DNA from: Bacteroidales bacterium
GTDB taxonomy: Bacteria > Bacteroidota > Bacteroidia > Bacteroidales > UBA932
Direction: 5' to 3'
DNA length: 64,000 nucleotides
Assembly (NCBI GenBank): GCA_017428945.1
Contig: JAFRPW010000039.1
Location: 124,001-188,000, forward strand
Below, piece by piece: positions 17,852 to 26,655 of the stretch. Position numbers and translations under genes: made by a program. Numbering within the stretch: the first letter of the stretch is position 1; each line of letters begins with the position of its first letter. Below the pieces are notes generated by a model. The model did not search any database and had not been told where the DNA came from. It was given only the letters and a program-made list of their open reading frames with translations.

Positions 17852-19090
17852 ATGAAAGAAGAACAGATTCTAATACGCATTTCCGGCAAGGACAGGATAG
17901 GCCTCACGGCATCCATAATGGCAATATTGGCCAAATATGACGCCCAGATCCTGGACCTTGGCCAGGCAGTTATACACAATACGCTGTCCATGGGTATCCT
18001 CATCAGGATTGACGAGGCGCACTCCGGGCAGGTGATGAAGGAACTCCTGTTCAAGACCACGGAGCTTGGAAACATAAGCATCGGCTTCGCTCCCATTTCT
18101 GACGATGATTACGAGGCCTGGGCGGGAAGGCAGGGGAGGAACCGCTACATCCTTACCATCATCGGCAGAAGCCTCAGCGCAGCCCAGATCCAGGCCGCAA
18201 CGGACGTAATAAGCCGCCACGGCCTTAACATCGACGCCATAAAGCGCCTTACCGGCCGCATGAGCATAATGCATCCAGAGCGTAACGTCAGAGCCTGTGT
18301 GGAATTCTCCCTCCGCGGTTTTCTGTCGGCCGATGACAAAAAATCCATGCAGCAGGACCTTATGGCCATGAGTGCCGACGCCGGGATAGACTTCTCCTTC
18401 CAGAAAGACGACATGTACCGCCGCATGCGCCGCCTCATCTGCTTCGACATGGACTCCACCCTCATCCAGGCAGAATGCATCGACGAGCTTGCCCGCCGCC
18501 ACGGCGTATACGAGCAGGTTGCCGCCATTACGGAAAGCGCAATGCGCGGAGAGATAGACTTCAAGGAGAGTTTCACACGAAGGGTGGCCCTCCTCAAGGG
18601 ACTGGATATATCCGTGATGCAGGACATTGCAGAGAATCTTCCCATTACGGAAGGTACAGACCGCCTCATGAGCGTCCTTAAGACCTGCGGTTACAAGATA
18701 GCCATCCTTTCCGGCGGATTCACCTTCTTTGGAGAATACCTCCAGAAGAAATACGGAATAGACTATGTCTACGCCAACGAACTGGAAGTGGACGAGGACG
18801 GAAAACTCACTGGAAGGTATGTGGGAGACGTCGTTGACGGCCGCCGCAAGGCAGACCTTCTCAAACTCATAGCCCAGACAGAAAAGGTAAACCTTGCCCA
18901 GACTATTGCGGTTGGGGACGGCGCAAACGACCTTCCAATGATAAACGAGGCCGGTCTTGGAATTGCTTTCCATGCAAAGCCGCGCGTAAAGCAGAGCGCC
19001 CGTCAGAGCATAAGCACAATAGGCCTGGACGGTGTTCTTTACTTCATAGGTTTCAAGGACAGCCAGCTTGGAGAACAAGGTAAATTATGA
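17852..19090 (+). CDS. serB: Phosphoserine phosphatase with N-terminal ACT domains
   Basis: SerB removes phosphate from phosphoserine in the last step of serine synthesis. I start at the ATG at 17852 (MKEEQILIRI), since an upstream TTG sits in the -7 box. Residues 1-185 hold two ACT-like regulatory domains. The HAD phosphatase follows: nucleophile Asp199 and Asp201 in CFDMDSTLI, ILSGGFTFF (motif II), and VGDGANDLPMI (motif IV). The 412-residue length fits ACT-type SerB. It overlaps the following mscS gene by 4 bases. Confidence 0.92.
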   Translation: MKEEQILIRISGKDRIGLTASIMAILAKYDAQILDLGQAVIHNTLSMGILIRIDEAHSGQVMKELLFKTTELGNISIGFAPISDDDYEAWAGRQGRNRYILTIIGRSLSAAQIQAATDVISRHGLNIDAIKRLTGRMSIMHPERNVRACVEFSLRGFLSADDKKSMQQDLMAMSADAGIDFSFQKDDMYRRMRRLICFDMDSTLIQAECIDELARRHGVYEQVAAITESAMRGEIDFKESFTRRVALLKGLDISVMQDIAENLPITEGTDRLMSVLKTCGYKIAILSGGFTFFGEYLQKKYGIDYVYANELEVDEDGKLTGRYVGDVVDGRRKADLLKLIAQTEKVNLAQTIAVGDGANDLPMINEAGLGIAFHAKPRVKQSARQSISTIGLDGVLYFIGFKDSQLGEQGKL

Positions 19091-21669
19091 GAAAGAAAGG
19101 ACTAATCGCAGTCTTGGCCCTGGTGCTGGCTGCAATCCCCGCAGTAGCGGTTTTCAAGGAAAAGGACCTCAAGCAGACCCTCCTGGTGCTGCTTTCCGAG
19201 CTCACCGACGACTATGAGAATGTAGTCCGTCGCAGTGCGGCCAGCGCGCAGCGGGTAAACGTCCAGCATCAGAATCTGGTGCGTCTGGTGGAGCAGTCCA
19301 ACGAACTCTCGCTCATGCTGTATTCCCAGCCCCAGAACCACACATTCGACCTTACCTACGCCCTTCACCAGGTAACGGACCAGTATGAGAAATTCGATTC
19401 CAACCGCCTTCCATTCGACGAGATAATCCAGAACATGTCCATAGAACTGGACCGCTACTCAAAGCTTGCCCAGACCCTGAGGAACATGCCTCCTGTCAAG
19501 ATAGACCCCTCCATGGTCCCTCATGTGAACGGGGTGCTGGATACGCTTGAACTGAAGGTGGACACGCTGCTTCACCTTCCTTCCTTCGCCCTCAAGGAAG
19601 GTTTCCAGATGGATGCGGAAACCGCCGAGGTCCGTGACAGCTGTCTTTTCTATGCAGAAGCGATGGTTGACCACTATCTTGCCACAATCCGACAGATAGA
19701 AGTGGATTCAGAGGACTATACGGCCACGGACAAACTGCTCAAGGAGGCCTATGACTATGCCCAGAACCGTTATCACGTGGTCCAGAGAAAGGTCTTCCTT
19801 CAGGGACAGCGCAACTACTTCGTGGTACTGAAAGGATTTGGCCGTAACTTAAGCCGTGCCATTGCAGACCTTAAGACCAAGTATTCTCCCGGAGCGGTGG
19901 ACCAGAGGGGCACTTACAGTGACTGGAGAGGCCCCATCGTTGCCATCTACGGCTTCATCATGCTGGTAATCCTGGTGTTTGCAATGATTCTTGCCACCTT
20001 TGTGGTGAAGCTTACGGTAAAGAAGGTTAAGTTCTTCCAGATGCCTTATTTCCAGGAGCATAAGGGCATGCTCATAGCTCTTACCGGGGTTGTTATATTC
20101 TCTATAATCCTCCTTTTCAATTCCCACAATTCCAGCGGCACGGACAATTTCATAAATCTTGCCTCAAGGATGATGGGAGAGTATGCCTGGCTTCTTGCAG
20201 CCATCTTTACCTCGCTTCTGATACGTCTTAACGAGGAGCAGACATATCCTGCCCTGAAGGCATATCTGCCCACCCTTATACTGGGCTTCATAGTGGTGTT
20301 CTTCAGGACAATCTTCATACCCAACAGCGCCCTTAACCTTTCGTTCCCCCTGCTGGCGCTCCTTTTCACGGTATGGCAGTTCATATTCAATTTCAAGTTC
20401 CTGGACCGCGTTCCCAGAAGTGACCGCATCCTTCTGTGGATGTCGGCCGGTGTCATGGCCGTTTCCACTGTCATTTCCTGGTACGGACTGGTGATGATGG
20501 CTGTCATAGTGCTCATCTGGTGGTTCTTCCAGATGTCACTGATGCAGACTATAACGGCCATAAACAACATCCTGGGCCGTAATTTCGAGAAATCGGTCAA
20601 GAAACGCCAGCTGTCCTGGCGCAAGCGGAATCCTTCCATCCCCGTCTCCTCCGGAAAGGGTGCTTTCATAGAGGTTACATGGGCCCACGATTTCATGGAA
20701 ATGTGCATCGTGCCTGTACTTACCGTACTTACCCTTCCGCTTTCCGTAAGCCTGGCCTGCAACGTGTTCAACCTTAACGTGGTTGCCAGCGACTTCTTCT
20801 ACCAGCCGATTATCAACGTGGAGAAGGTGGTCCACCTGTCCCTGTTCAAACTGCTGGTGGTGGTGAGCCTTTTCTTCCTGTTCCGCTATCTGGTATATGC
20901 AACCAAAGCGTTCTACAGGGTAACGCGTACGCGGGCAATACTGGAGAAGATGGGCGAAGGCGCCGCTTTCAAGGAGACAGACGTCAATTTCAACCTGGCC
21001 AACAACATAATAACGCTGGCATATTGGGGTGTTTATGTCATTTCAGTATTTGTGCTGCTGAAGATCCCCACATCGGCTCTTACCATCATCACAACCGGCC
21101 TTGCCACGGGTATCGGTTTTGCTATGAAGGATGTCCTGAACAACTTCTTCTACGGCGTTCAGCTCATGGGCGGCCGCGTCAGGGTGGGGGACACCATAGA
21201 GTGCGACGGAATCCGCGGCGTGGTCCAGAGCCTTAGCTACCAGAGCACACAGGTGGCGGCGGAAGACGGTTCAGTCATTGCTTTCACCAATACCGCCCTG
21301 TTCAACAAGAACTTCAAGAACCTTACACGTAACAACCATTACGAGATGATCAACTTCACCGTGGGCGTCAAGTACGGTACGGACGTGGCAAAGGCGCGCG
21401 AAGTTATCCTGGATGCCATCAAGCCTCTTGTGGTCAAGGACAAGTACGGACGTGAGGTGGTAGACAGCAAGAAGGGTATCAGTGTGAGGGTCAAGAACTT
21501 CGGAGACAGTTCAGTGGATATGCAGGTAGTGCTGTTTGCCACCGTAGATGCCCACTATACCTTTGCCGCCCAGATCAAAGAGGCCATATACAATGCATTC
21601 GCAGAGAACGGAATTGAAATACCGTTCCCTCAGCAGGATGTATATATTAAGGAAACTCCCGGGGCTTAA
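19087..21669 (+). CDS. Large MscS-family mechanosensitive channel
   Basis: The 860-residue protein has a signal or anchor helix at the N-terminus, a long periplasmic helical region (residues about 25-270), then around ten membrane helices. The MscS pore and beta domain start near LTIITTGLATGIGFAMKDVLNNFFYGVQLM and continue through RVGDTIECDGIRGVV to the C-terminal alpha/beta vestibule. This layout recalls large MscS members such as YbdG, MscK or MscM. It would release solutes on osmotic downshock. Its end overlaps the converging maf gene by 4 bases. Confidence 0.85.
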   Translation: MRKKGLIAVLALVLAAIPAVAVFKEKDLKQTLLVLLSELTDDYENVVRRSAASAQRVNVQHQNLVRLVEQSNELSLMLYSQPQNHTFDLTYALHQVTDQYEKFDSNRLPFDEIIQNMSIELDRYSKLAQTLRNMPPVKIDPSMVPHVNGVLDTLELKVDTLLHLPSFALKEGFQMDAETAEVRDSCLFYAEAMVDHYLATIRQIEVDSEDYTATDKLLKEAYDYAQNRYHVVQRKVFLQGQRNYFVVLKGFGRNLSRAIADLKTKYSPGAVDQRGTYSDWRGPIVAIYGFIMLVILVFAMILATFVVKLTVKKVKFFQMPYFQEHKGMLIALTGVVIFSIILLFNSHNSSGTDNFINLASRMMGEYAWLLAAIFTSLLIRLNEEQTYPALKAYLPTLILGFIVVFFRTIFIPNSALNLSFPLLALLFTVWQFIFNFKFLDRVPRSDRILLWMSAGVMAVSTVISWYGLVMMAVIVLIWWFFQMSLMQTITAINNILGRNFEKSVKKRQLSWRKRNPSIPVSSGKGAFIEVTWAHDFMEMCIVPVLTVLTLPLSVSLACNVFNLNVVASDFFYQPIINVEKVVHLSLFKLLVVVSLFFLFRYLVYATKAFYRVTRTRAILEKMGEGAAFKETDVNFNLANNIITLAYWGVYVISVFVLLKIPTSALTIITTGLATGIGFAMKDVLNNFFYGVQLMGGRVRVGDTIECDGIRGVVQSLSYQSTQVAAEDGSVIAFTNTALFNKNFKNLTRNNHYEMINFTVGVKYGTDVAKAREVILDAIKPLVVKDKYGREVVDSKKGISVRVKNFGDSSVDMQVVLFATVDAHYTFAAQIKEAIYNAFAENGIEIPFPQQDVYIKETPGA

Positions 21670-22247
21670 ATGAAGCGCATGAGTGCTTCGTAAACCCTTT
21701 GCACGGGAAATCCCACAACATTGAAATACGAGCCCTCGATACGGGTTATGCCTATATGGCCAATCCACTCCTGGATGGCATAGGCGCCCGCCTTGTCGAA
21801 GGGCTTGTATGTATCTATGTAGTAGTTGATTTCTGATTCCGAGAGCTCTTTGAACCAGACCTCGGTAGTAACGGTGAAGGTTTCTTTCTTCTGTGAATCC
21901 CTCAGGGTTACGGCCGTAATCACGTGATGGGAACGGCCGGAAAGGTCCCGGAGCATGCGGCAGGCGTCCTGGCGGTCTTTTGGCTTTCCCAGGATTTCCT
22001 TGCCGGGAATAATGACCATGGTGTCTGCCGTGATGAGGATTTCGTCTTCTGCGAGGGGCCGGTGGAAGCCGGCCGATTTCCCTTCGGACATCAGGCGCGG
22101 AACAGCGTCGTAGGGAGTGTCCGGACTGAAGTGTTCCTTGAAACTATTCTTAGTATCTACCTCGAAATCAATATCCAAACCCTTAAGCAGCTCCCTTCTT
22201 CTTGGGGAGCCGCTTGCAAGGATTACGCGTTTTCCGTGAAGGTCCAT
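21666..22247 (-). CDS. maf: Maf-family nucleotide pyrophosphatase
   Basis: Maf proteins hydrolyse non-canonical or excess nucleoside triphosphates (dTTP, UTP or modified forms) to monophosphates. The 193 residues start with the diagnostic VILASGSPRRRELL, and ITADTMVI carries the catalytic aspartate. The family stretch GAYAIQEWIGHIGITRIEGSY is near the end, typical of the dTTP/UTP (YhdE-like) group. It is the third gene in the leftward set DUF3467 - kdsC - maf, 4 bases after kdsC. Confidence 0.9.
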   Translation of the reverse strand: MDLHGKRVILASGSPRRRELLKGLDIDFEVDTKNSFKEHFSPDTPYDAVPRLMSEGKSAGFHRPLAEDEILITADTMVIIPGKEILGKPKDRQDACRMLRDLSGRSHHVITAVTLRDSQKKETFTVTTEVWFKELSESEINYYIDTYKPFDKAGAYAIQEWIGHIGITRIEGSYFNVVGFPVQRVYEALMRFI

Positions 22248-22251
22248 CTTC

Positions 22252-22785
22252 TTAGAACAGCTTCTTGTATGTGGAGGCCTCGAAAACCCATTTGCCCTGG
22301 CTGCGGAGGGTGGTTTCTATTGCGTTCCTGAGGCAGCCTTTGCCACCGGGGAAGTCCGACACCCAGTCCGCTATGTCCTTGACTTCTTCCACGGCGTCAG
22401 ATGGGCATACGCCGCAGCCGCTTTCCATCATGCATTCGATGTCAGGGACATCGTCCCCGAAGTACATGACGTCCTTCCTCTCAAGGCCGTAGCGGGTGCA
22501 GAACTGATCCAGCTGCTCCACCTTGTTGCGGCAGTGAAGGAAGACGTCCTCCGGCTTTACACCGCTTGTAACCATGCGTTTACGGATGCTCTCAGAGCTT
22601 CCTCCGGTGATTATGGCAACAGGAAAACCGTTCATTACGGCCATCCTTATTGCAAAGCCGTCTTTTGCGTCGTATGTGCGGAGGAGGTCTCCGTCCGATG
22701 CGCAGAAAACGCCCCCGTCTGTAGCCACGCCGTCAATATCGAAGGCAAAAGCCTTGATGCCGGAGAGGACATTCATTTCAAGCAT
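22252..22785 (-). CDS. kdsC: KdsC-like 3-deoxy-D-manno-octulosonate 8-phosphate phosphatase
   Basis: KdsC is a HAD phosphatase that releases Kdo from Kdo 8-phosphate for lipopolysaccharide core. The preferred start is ATG at 22785 (MLEMNVLSG), 4 bases after the upstream stop; ATG 22776 is also possible. Motif I is FDIDGVATDG, followed by RTYDAKDGFAIRM, IITGGSS (motif II) and MYFGDDVPDIECM (motif IV). There is no cap domain, as expected for the tetrameric C0-type KdsC. Length, 177 residues, fits. Confidence 0.87.
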   Translation of the reverse strand: MLEMNVLSGIKAFAFDIDGVATDGGVFCASDGDLLRTYDAKDGFAIRMAVMNGFPVAIITGGSSESIRKRMVTSGVKPEDVFLHCRNKVEQLDQFCTRYGLERKDVMYFGDDVPDIECMMESGCGVCPSDAVEEVKDIADWVSDFPGGKGCLRNAIETTLRSQGKWVFEASTYKKLF

Positions 22786-22789
22786 ATGC

Positions 22790-23134
22790 CTATGACTTAT
22801 TGCCGCCCATGGGGCCAAAATCTGCCAGATTGAAAGTGCCTCCGCCCTGGGGGCCGTTCTTGTTGCCGCTGAGGTCTATGATCCCGAACTGGGCCTCGTA
22901 CTTTGAGATGTTGTCGAACAGTGCGTTCATGAGGCGTTTGGCGTGTTCCGGAGTCATGATTATGCGGTCGCTCACCTGGGCTTTGGGAAGACCGGGGAGG
23001 GTGGTGGCGAAATCCAGTACGAACTCGCTTCTGGAATGGGATATGATGGCCAGGTTGGAGTAAGATACTTTGGTGGTCTGGGGATTAAGCTCTATGCTTA
23101 ACTGGTTCTGGGGTTTGGGCTGGTTGTTATCCAT
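22790..23134 (-). CDS. DUF3467 protein
   Basis: The 114-residue soluble protein has the DUF3467 core YSNLAIISHSRSEFVLDFATTLPG followed by RIIMTPEHAKRLMNALFDNISKYEAQFG. The function of this family is unknown, although it is widespread in bacteria. The C-terminus is glycine- and asparagine-rich (GNKNGPQGGG). It is first in an operon with kdsC and maf, which have unrelated activities. A TAAATTTG box lies 20 bases upstream. Confidence 0.85.
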   Translation of the reverse strand: MDNNQPKPQNQLSIELNPQTTKVSYSNLAIISHSRSEFVLDFATTLPGLPKAQVSDRIIMTPEHAKRLMNALFDNISKYEAQFGIIDLSGNKNGPQGGGTFNLADFGPMGGNKS

Positions 23135-23154
23135 AATATAGATATGCGTTTTCG

Positions 23155-23183
23155 CAAATTTACTAAATCTTTTGCTATATTTA
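23155..23183. promoter_or_regulatory. Back-to-back -7 boxes between DUF3467 and the first Ig-like lipoprotein
   Basis: CAAATTTA (23155-23162; TAAATTTG for DUF3467) and TATATTTA (23176-23183, one mismatch to TAnnTTTG) are 13 bases apart. The rightward ATG is 33 bases away, so that side is less certain. Confidence 0.5.
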
Positions 23184-23216
23184 CAAGTTAATAAGTGCGA
23201 TTAATCATAGCTTTAC

Positions 23217-24128
23217 ATGAAGAATAGGCTTTATTCCATTATAAGTCTTTTACTTACCGTTTCCCTTGCGCTGACATCGTGCGTTTATCAGCTGGAGCAG
23301 GAGGTGGTAGTAACCGGAGTTGAAATCAATCAGGAGTCGGCAGAGCTTGCCGAGGGGGGAACACTCCGTCTGGTGGCAACCGTGGCTCCTGCCAATGCTA
23401 CCAACAAGAAGGTGTCCTGGACTTCTTCCGTGCCAGAGGTCGCTACTGTGGACCAGAACGGCCTTGTAACTGCCATGAAGGCCGGTATAGCCAATATCAT
23501 AGCCAATGCAGGCCTGTTCAGTGCATCCTGCGAAATTAGCGTTGTCCCTCTCAAGGTCCCGGTAACCAAGGTGAGTCTTGACAAGACGGAAATAACCCTT
23601 TTCGAGGGCGAAGAGGAAACCATCAAGGCTTCGATTGTCCCCGATAATTCAACGGTCCGGACCGTTGAATGGTCAACCTCCGATGCTTCCGTAGCGTCGG
23701 TCTCCGAGGGAAAGGTAACTGCCGTCTCCAGGGGGACAGCTACCATAACTGCTTCTGCCGACGGCGTTTATGCAGCGTGCCAGATTACCGTGGAGGCAAA
23801 GCCTTCTGAAGAACTGTCCACAGGTATTTACCTTTCCGGTATGGAGCCTTACCGTTTCAATCCCGGGGAGCATCAGATAAGTATCTACAGCGCAGAGGGT
23901 TGCAGCTGGTATCGTTTCCTCCTGCTTTCTTCTTTGGAGATGTATCAGATTGGCCCCGTCAGGGACGATGTCTCCGAAGGGGATTCCTTTGACGTAGTAC
24001 TGGAGAAGTACTCACTGGGTGTGGCATCGGCCCAGCCGGTTAACATCACCGTGGAGGTGGTTTCCAAGGCCGACGGCGTGATGACCCTTTCTTCAGCCGC
24101 AGGCGACATGTTCATTTTAAGGTACTAG
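23217..24128 (+). CDS. Lipoprotein with two bacterial Ig-like (Big2) domains, paired with M6 protease
   Basis: The 303-residue protein has a signal peptide ending in lipobox LTSC (Cys22), so it is a lipoprotein, probably on the outer membrane. Two Big2-type repeats follow (residues about 34-110 and 113-192), each with the pattern of V-x-W-(S/T)-S-x-x-x-V-A-x-V. The last 105 residues (from STGIYLSG) are a different domain that also ends the lipoprotein at 41825. It stops 3 bases before an M6 protease gene. The pairing suggests the lipoprotein anchors, chaperones or inhibits the protease; that is inference. Confidence 0.75.
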   Translation: MKNRLYSIISLLLTVSLALTSCVYQLEQEVVVTGVEINQESAELAEGGTLRLVATVAPANATNKKVSWTSSVPEVATVDQNGLVTAMKAGIANIIANAGLFSASCEISVVPLKVPVTKVSLDKTEITLFEGEEETIKASIVPDNSTVRTVEWSTSDASVASVSEGKVTAVSRGTATITASADGVYAACQITVEAKPSEELSTGIYLSGMEPYRFNPGEHQISIYSAEGCSWYRFLLLSSLEMYQIGPVRDDVSEGDSFDVVLEKYSLGVASAQPVNITVEVVSKADGVMTLSSAAGDMFILRY

Positions 24129-24131
24129 GCC

Positions 24132-26588
24132 ATGAAAAGAATCATCACTACAGCGATATCGGTTTTGATATACATGCTTGCCGCTGCGGTCCCTGCAGAC
24201 AGAACCCGTTTCGTATATAGGCAGCCGGACGGCAGCGTCATTACCCTCCAAAGACATGGGGATGAGTTCCTCCACTGGACCACGGACTCCCGCGGGACTG
24301 TAGTAGAGAAAGACGGCAGAGGCTTCTACGTCCGGTCTTCCATGGCCGAGGTCCGGCGTAAAGCCGCACTCCGCACCTCTTCGGCGGGGGAGCGGAAGGC
24401 TCGGGCGTCATATAACAACGCGCCCGCCACCAACTTAGGAGACAGGAAGATACTCTGTCTCATAGCCAACTTCACGGATTCGACTTTCGTCATAGACAAC
24501 CCCCGTGAGAAGTTCGATGCGATGCTCAACGGGGAAAACTATTCGTACAATAAATCAATCGGCTCCGTAAGGCAGTACTACATGGATAACTCCAACGGGA
24601 AATACAGGCCTTCGTTCGATGTTTTCGGGCCTGTGACGCTTTCCGGCTCATCGGCATTTTATGACGGCGGAGGTGGAAGCGTTTCCGGAGCAATACTCGA
24701 GGCGTACGAACTGCTGAAAGACCAGATAAACATAGGGGATTACGATACCGACGGCGACGGCGACATAGACATGGTCCTGTTCTATTATCCCGGCCACAAT
24801 GAGGCTGAGGGCGCTTCCGAGGAATCCATCTGGCCCCACCAGGCCACTGCCAATTTCGGCATGATGGGAGACAAGAGACTGGTGCGCTACTTCTGCACGT
24901 CGGAACTTAGAGGCTCCAGCGGGGCCACAATGTGCAACATCGGCACCACCTGTCATGAGTTCGCCCATTCGCTTGGCCTGCCGGATTTCTATGATGTGGA
25001 CTATGAGAAAAGCGGCGGCAACAACGAGAACACCACCGGACAGTTCGACCTCATGACCTCCGGCTGCTACAATGACTTTGGCCGCCGTCCGCCTTATCTT
25101 AATGCCCTGGAGCGCAATATGCTGGGCTGGACGGCTTTCCCCGAGGAGATCAGGGAAAGCGGAGATTACGTCCTGGAACCTGTCTATGAAGACAAGGCAT
25201 ATATGTCCGTCAGTGCTACTGAAGGGGAGTTCTTCATCTACGAGTACCGTACCCGCGAGGGATGGGACTCCGGACTGACGGAGAGCGGCCTTCTTGTCTA
25301 TCATGTGGACCAGTCGGAGAACAAGGTTCCCGGTTCACCATACAGCGCCAGCCAGCTTTGGCAATACACAAACAGCATCAATTCATTCTACGGTCATCCC
25401 TGTTTCTATCTTCTTGAGTCCGGCAGCGGCTCGTATGTTTTCCCCGGTCCTTCCGGAACGTCAGGCATCAGCATCACTTCCTGGGATGGTAACAGTACCG
25501 GCCTTTTCCTTGCCGGAATAAGCGACAGCGGCGGCCGTGCCAGTTTCAGGGCTTCTTTTACCCAGGGCCGCAGCGTACTTGGAATGGTGAAGGATACGGA
25601 CGGGAACCCCCTTCCTGGAGCCAGGGTGGTGCTGTCCAGAGCCGCTTACGAGTTCCAGGCACCGGGTCTGCTGAAGGACGATATAGTGGCGACGGCCGAT
25701 GCTTCGGGCTGCTACCGTTTTGACCTTCCGGACGGCTTTGCATCCATCGGCATCCTTACTGCCAGCCTGGACGGATTCGTCCCCCTGAGCGTGAATATAA
25801 AGATAAGCGAGAGGTTCACCGGGCAGGATTTCACCATGGTGCGTCTTGGCCAGGAAAAGCCCTTTGCCCTGAGCCGTTGCAATCCTCTGTCGGCTGCATA
25901 TATTACTGATTTCAAGGTCCCGGATATACTCTGGGGTATGAAATACAGCGCTGATGATGTCAGGGAATTCGCAGGCGGATCCGTTAATTCCATCAGTTTC
26001 ATGGCCTATGCCGATACTTATACGGACGTATATGTTACGGTTGACGCCGGAAAGGAGAGGCTCATCACAAAGAAAGTGACTGACCAGTACCGTAAAGGAG
26101 AGCTGGTTACCGTTGACCTTTCCGCGGACAAGGTCGTCATTCCGTCAGGCAAGGACATATTCTTCGGCTTTGGTTTCACCGGCCTGGACAACTCCGAAGG
26201 TGTAAATAACCTGCTCATATACAGGGTCAGCAGCTATAATGACGGCAACCTGTATTCCACCTTTGTGACTTCCGGACCGTCTCAGTGGCGTGCCTATACA
26301 TTTGGAGATACTCCGTATCTTCCACTTATCCAGGCGGTTGTTGCGGTTCCCCTGAAGACCGATTTCTCAATGCTGGGCATAAGTTTCATCTCTCTGCAGA
26401 ACGATGTTCCCGTGGTGCACCCGGCTTCCGGGAAGACTGTCAGGGAGGTTCACTGGACCCTTGACGGGGCCATCGTGGCAGAACCGCCTTCAGTCACGGC
26501 CCTCCCGGGCGGTTCCCATACCTATGTGGCGGAACTTGTCTATTACGACGGAACCTCAGAGAGAGTAATCTGCGATTACCTCAAATAG
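24132..26588 (+). CDS. Secreted M6-family metalloprotease (copy 1)
   Basis: The 818-residue protein has a signal peptide (residues 1-21), an N-terminal propeptide-like stretch (RQPDGSVITLQRHGDE), then a zinc protease domain: HEFAHSLGLPDFYD with the ligand histidines at 275 and 279, and DLMTSGCYNDFG as the likely Met-turn. YDTDGDGDIDMVLFYY before it looks like a Ca2+ loop. Near residues 480-570 lies a carboxypeptidase-regulatory-like beta sandwich (GMVKDTDGNPLPGARVVL). The end holds an Ig-like piece (HWTLDG to AELVYYDG). No type IX sorting domain is evident. It is a clear paralogue of the gene at 42526. Peptide specificity is unknown. Confidence 0.85.
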   Translation: MKRIITTAISVLIYMLAAAVPADRTRFVYRQPDGSVITLQRHGDEFLHWTTDSRGTVVEKDGRGFYVRSSMAEVRRKAALRTSSAGERKARASYNNAPATNLGDRKILCLIANFTDSTFVIDNPREKFDAMLNGENYSYNKSIGSVRQYYMDNSNGKYRPSFDVFGPVTLSGSSAFYDGGGGSVSGAILEAYELLKDQINIGDYDTDGDGDIDMVLFYYPGHNEAEGASEESIWPHQATANFGMMGDKRLVRYFCTSELRGSSGATMCNIGTTCHEFAHSLGLPDFYDVDYEKSGGNNENTTGQFDLMTSGCYNDFGRRPPYLNALERNMLGWTAFPEEIRESGDYVLEPVYEDKAYMSVSATEGEFFIYEYRTREGWDSGLTESGLLVYHVDQSENKVPGSPYSASQLWQYTNSINSFYGHPCFYLLESGSGSYVFPGPSGTSGISITSWDGNSTGLFLAGISDSGGRASFRASFTQGRSVLGMVKDTDGNPLPGARVVLSRAAYEFQAPGLLKDDIVATADASGCYRFDLPDGFASIGILTASLDGFVPLSVNIKISERFTGQDFTMVRLGQEKPFALSRCNPLSAAYITDFKVPDILWGMKYSADDVREFAGGSVNSISFMAYADTYTDVYVTVDAGKERLITKKVTDQYRKGELVTVDLSADKVVIPSGKDIFFGFGFTGLDNSEGVNNLLIYRVSSYNDGNLYSTFVTSGPSQWRAYTFGDTPYLPLIQAVVAVPLKTDFSMLGISFISLQNDVPVVHPASGKTVREVHWTLDGAIVAEPPSVTALPGGSHTYVAELVYYDGTSERVICDYLK

Positions 26589-26596
26589 GTCCTGGC

Positions 26597-26627
26597 TTTG
26601 CAGAGAACTTAAAAAATCGTATATTTG
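26597..26627 (+). promoter_or_regulatory. valS promoter, consensus -33/-7
   Basis: TTTG (26597-26600) and TATATTTG (26620-26627) are 19 bases apart, a full match to the Bacteroidota consensus. The -7 box lies in the left arm of the hairpin at 26611. The ATG of valS is 28 bases downstream. Confidence 0.8.
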
Positions 26628-26655
26628 CATGATATAGCAGATATACGATTTTTTT
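26611..26655 (+). terminator. A/T-rich hairpin: terminator of the M6 gene, overlapping the valS promoter
   Basis: Perfect 14-bp arms AAAAAATCGTATAT (26611-26624) and ATATACGATTTTTT (26641-26654) with a 16-base loop end in a run of seven T immediately before the valS ATG at 26656. RNA from the M6 gene would form the full hairpin. RNA started at the valS promoter begins in the loop and lacks the left arm. Confidence 0.7.

Noticed and set aside
24132..26588. M6 proteases as type IX secretion substrates
   Set aside because: The C-termini end in an Ig-like piece without a recognisable sorting domain, and no type IX genes are in the window.
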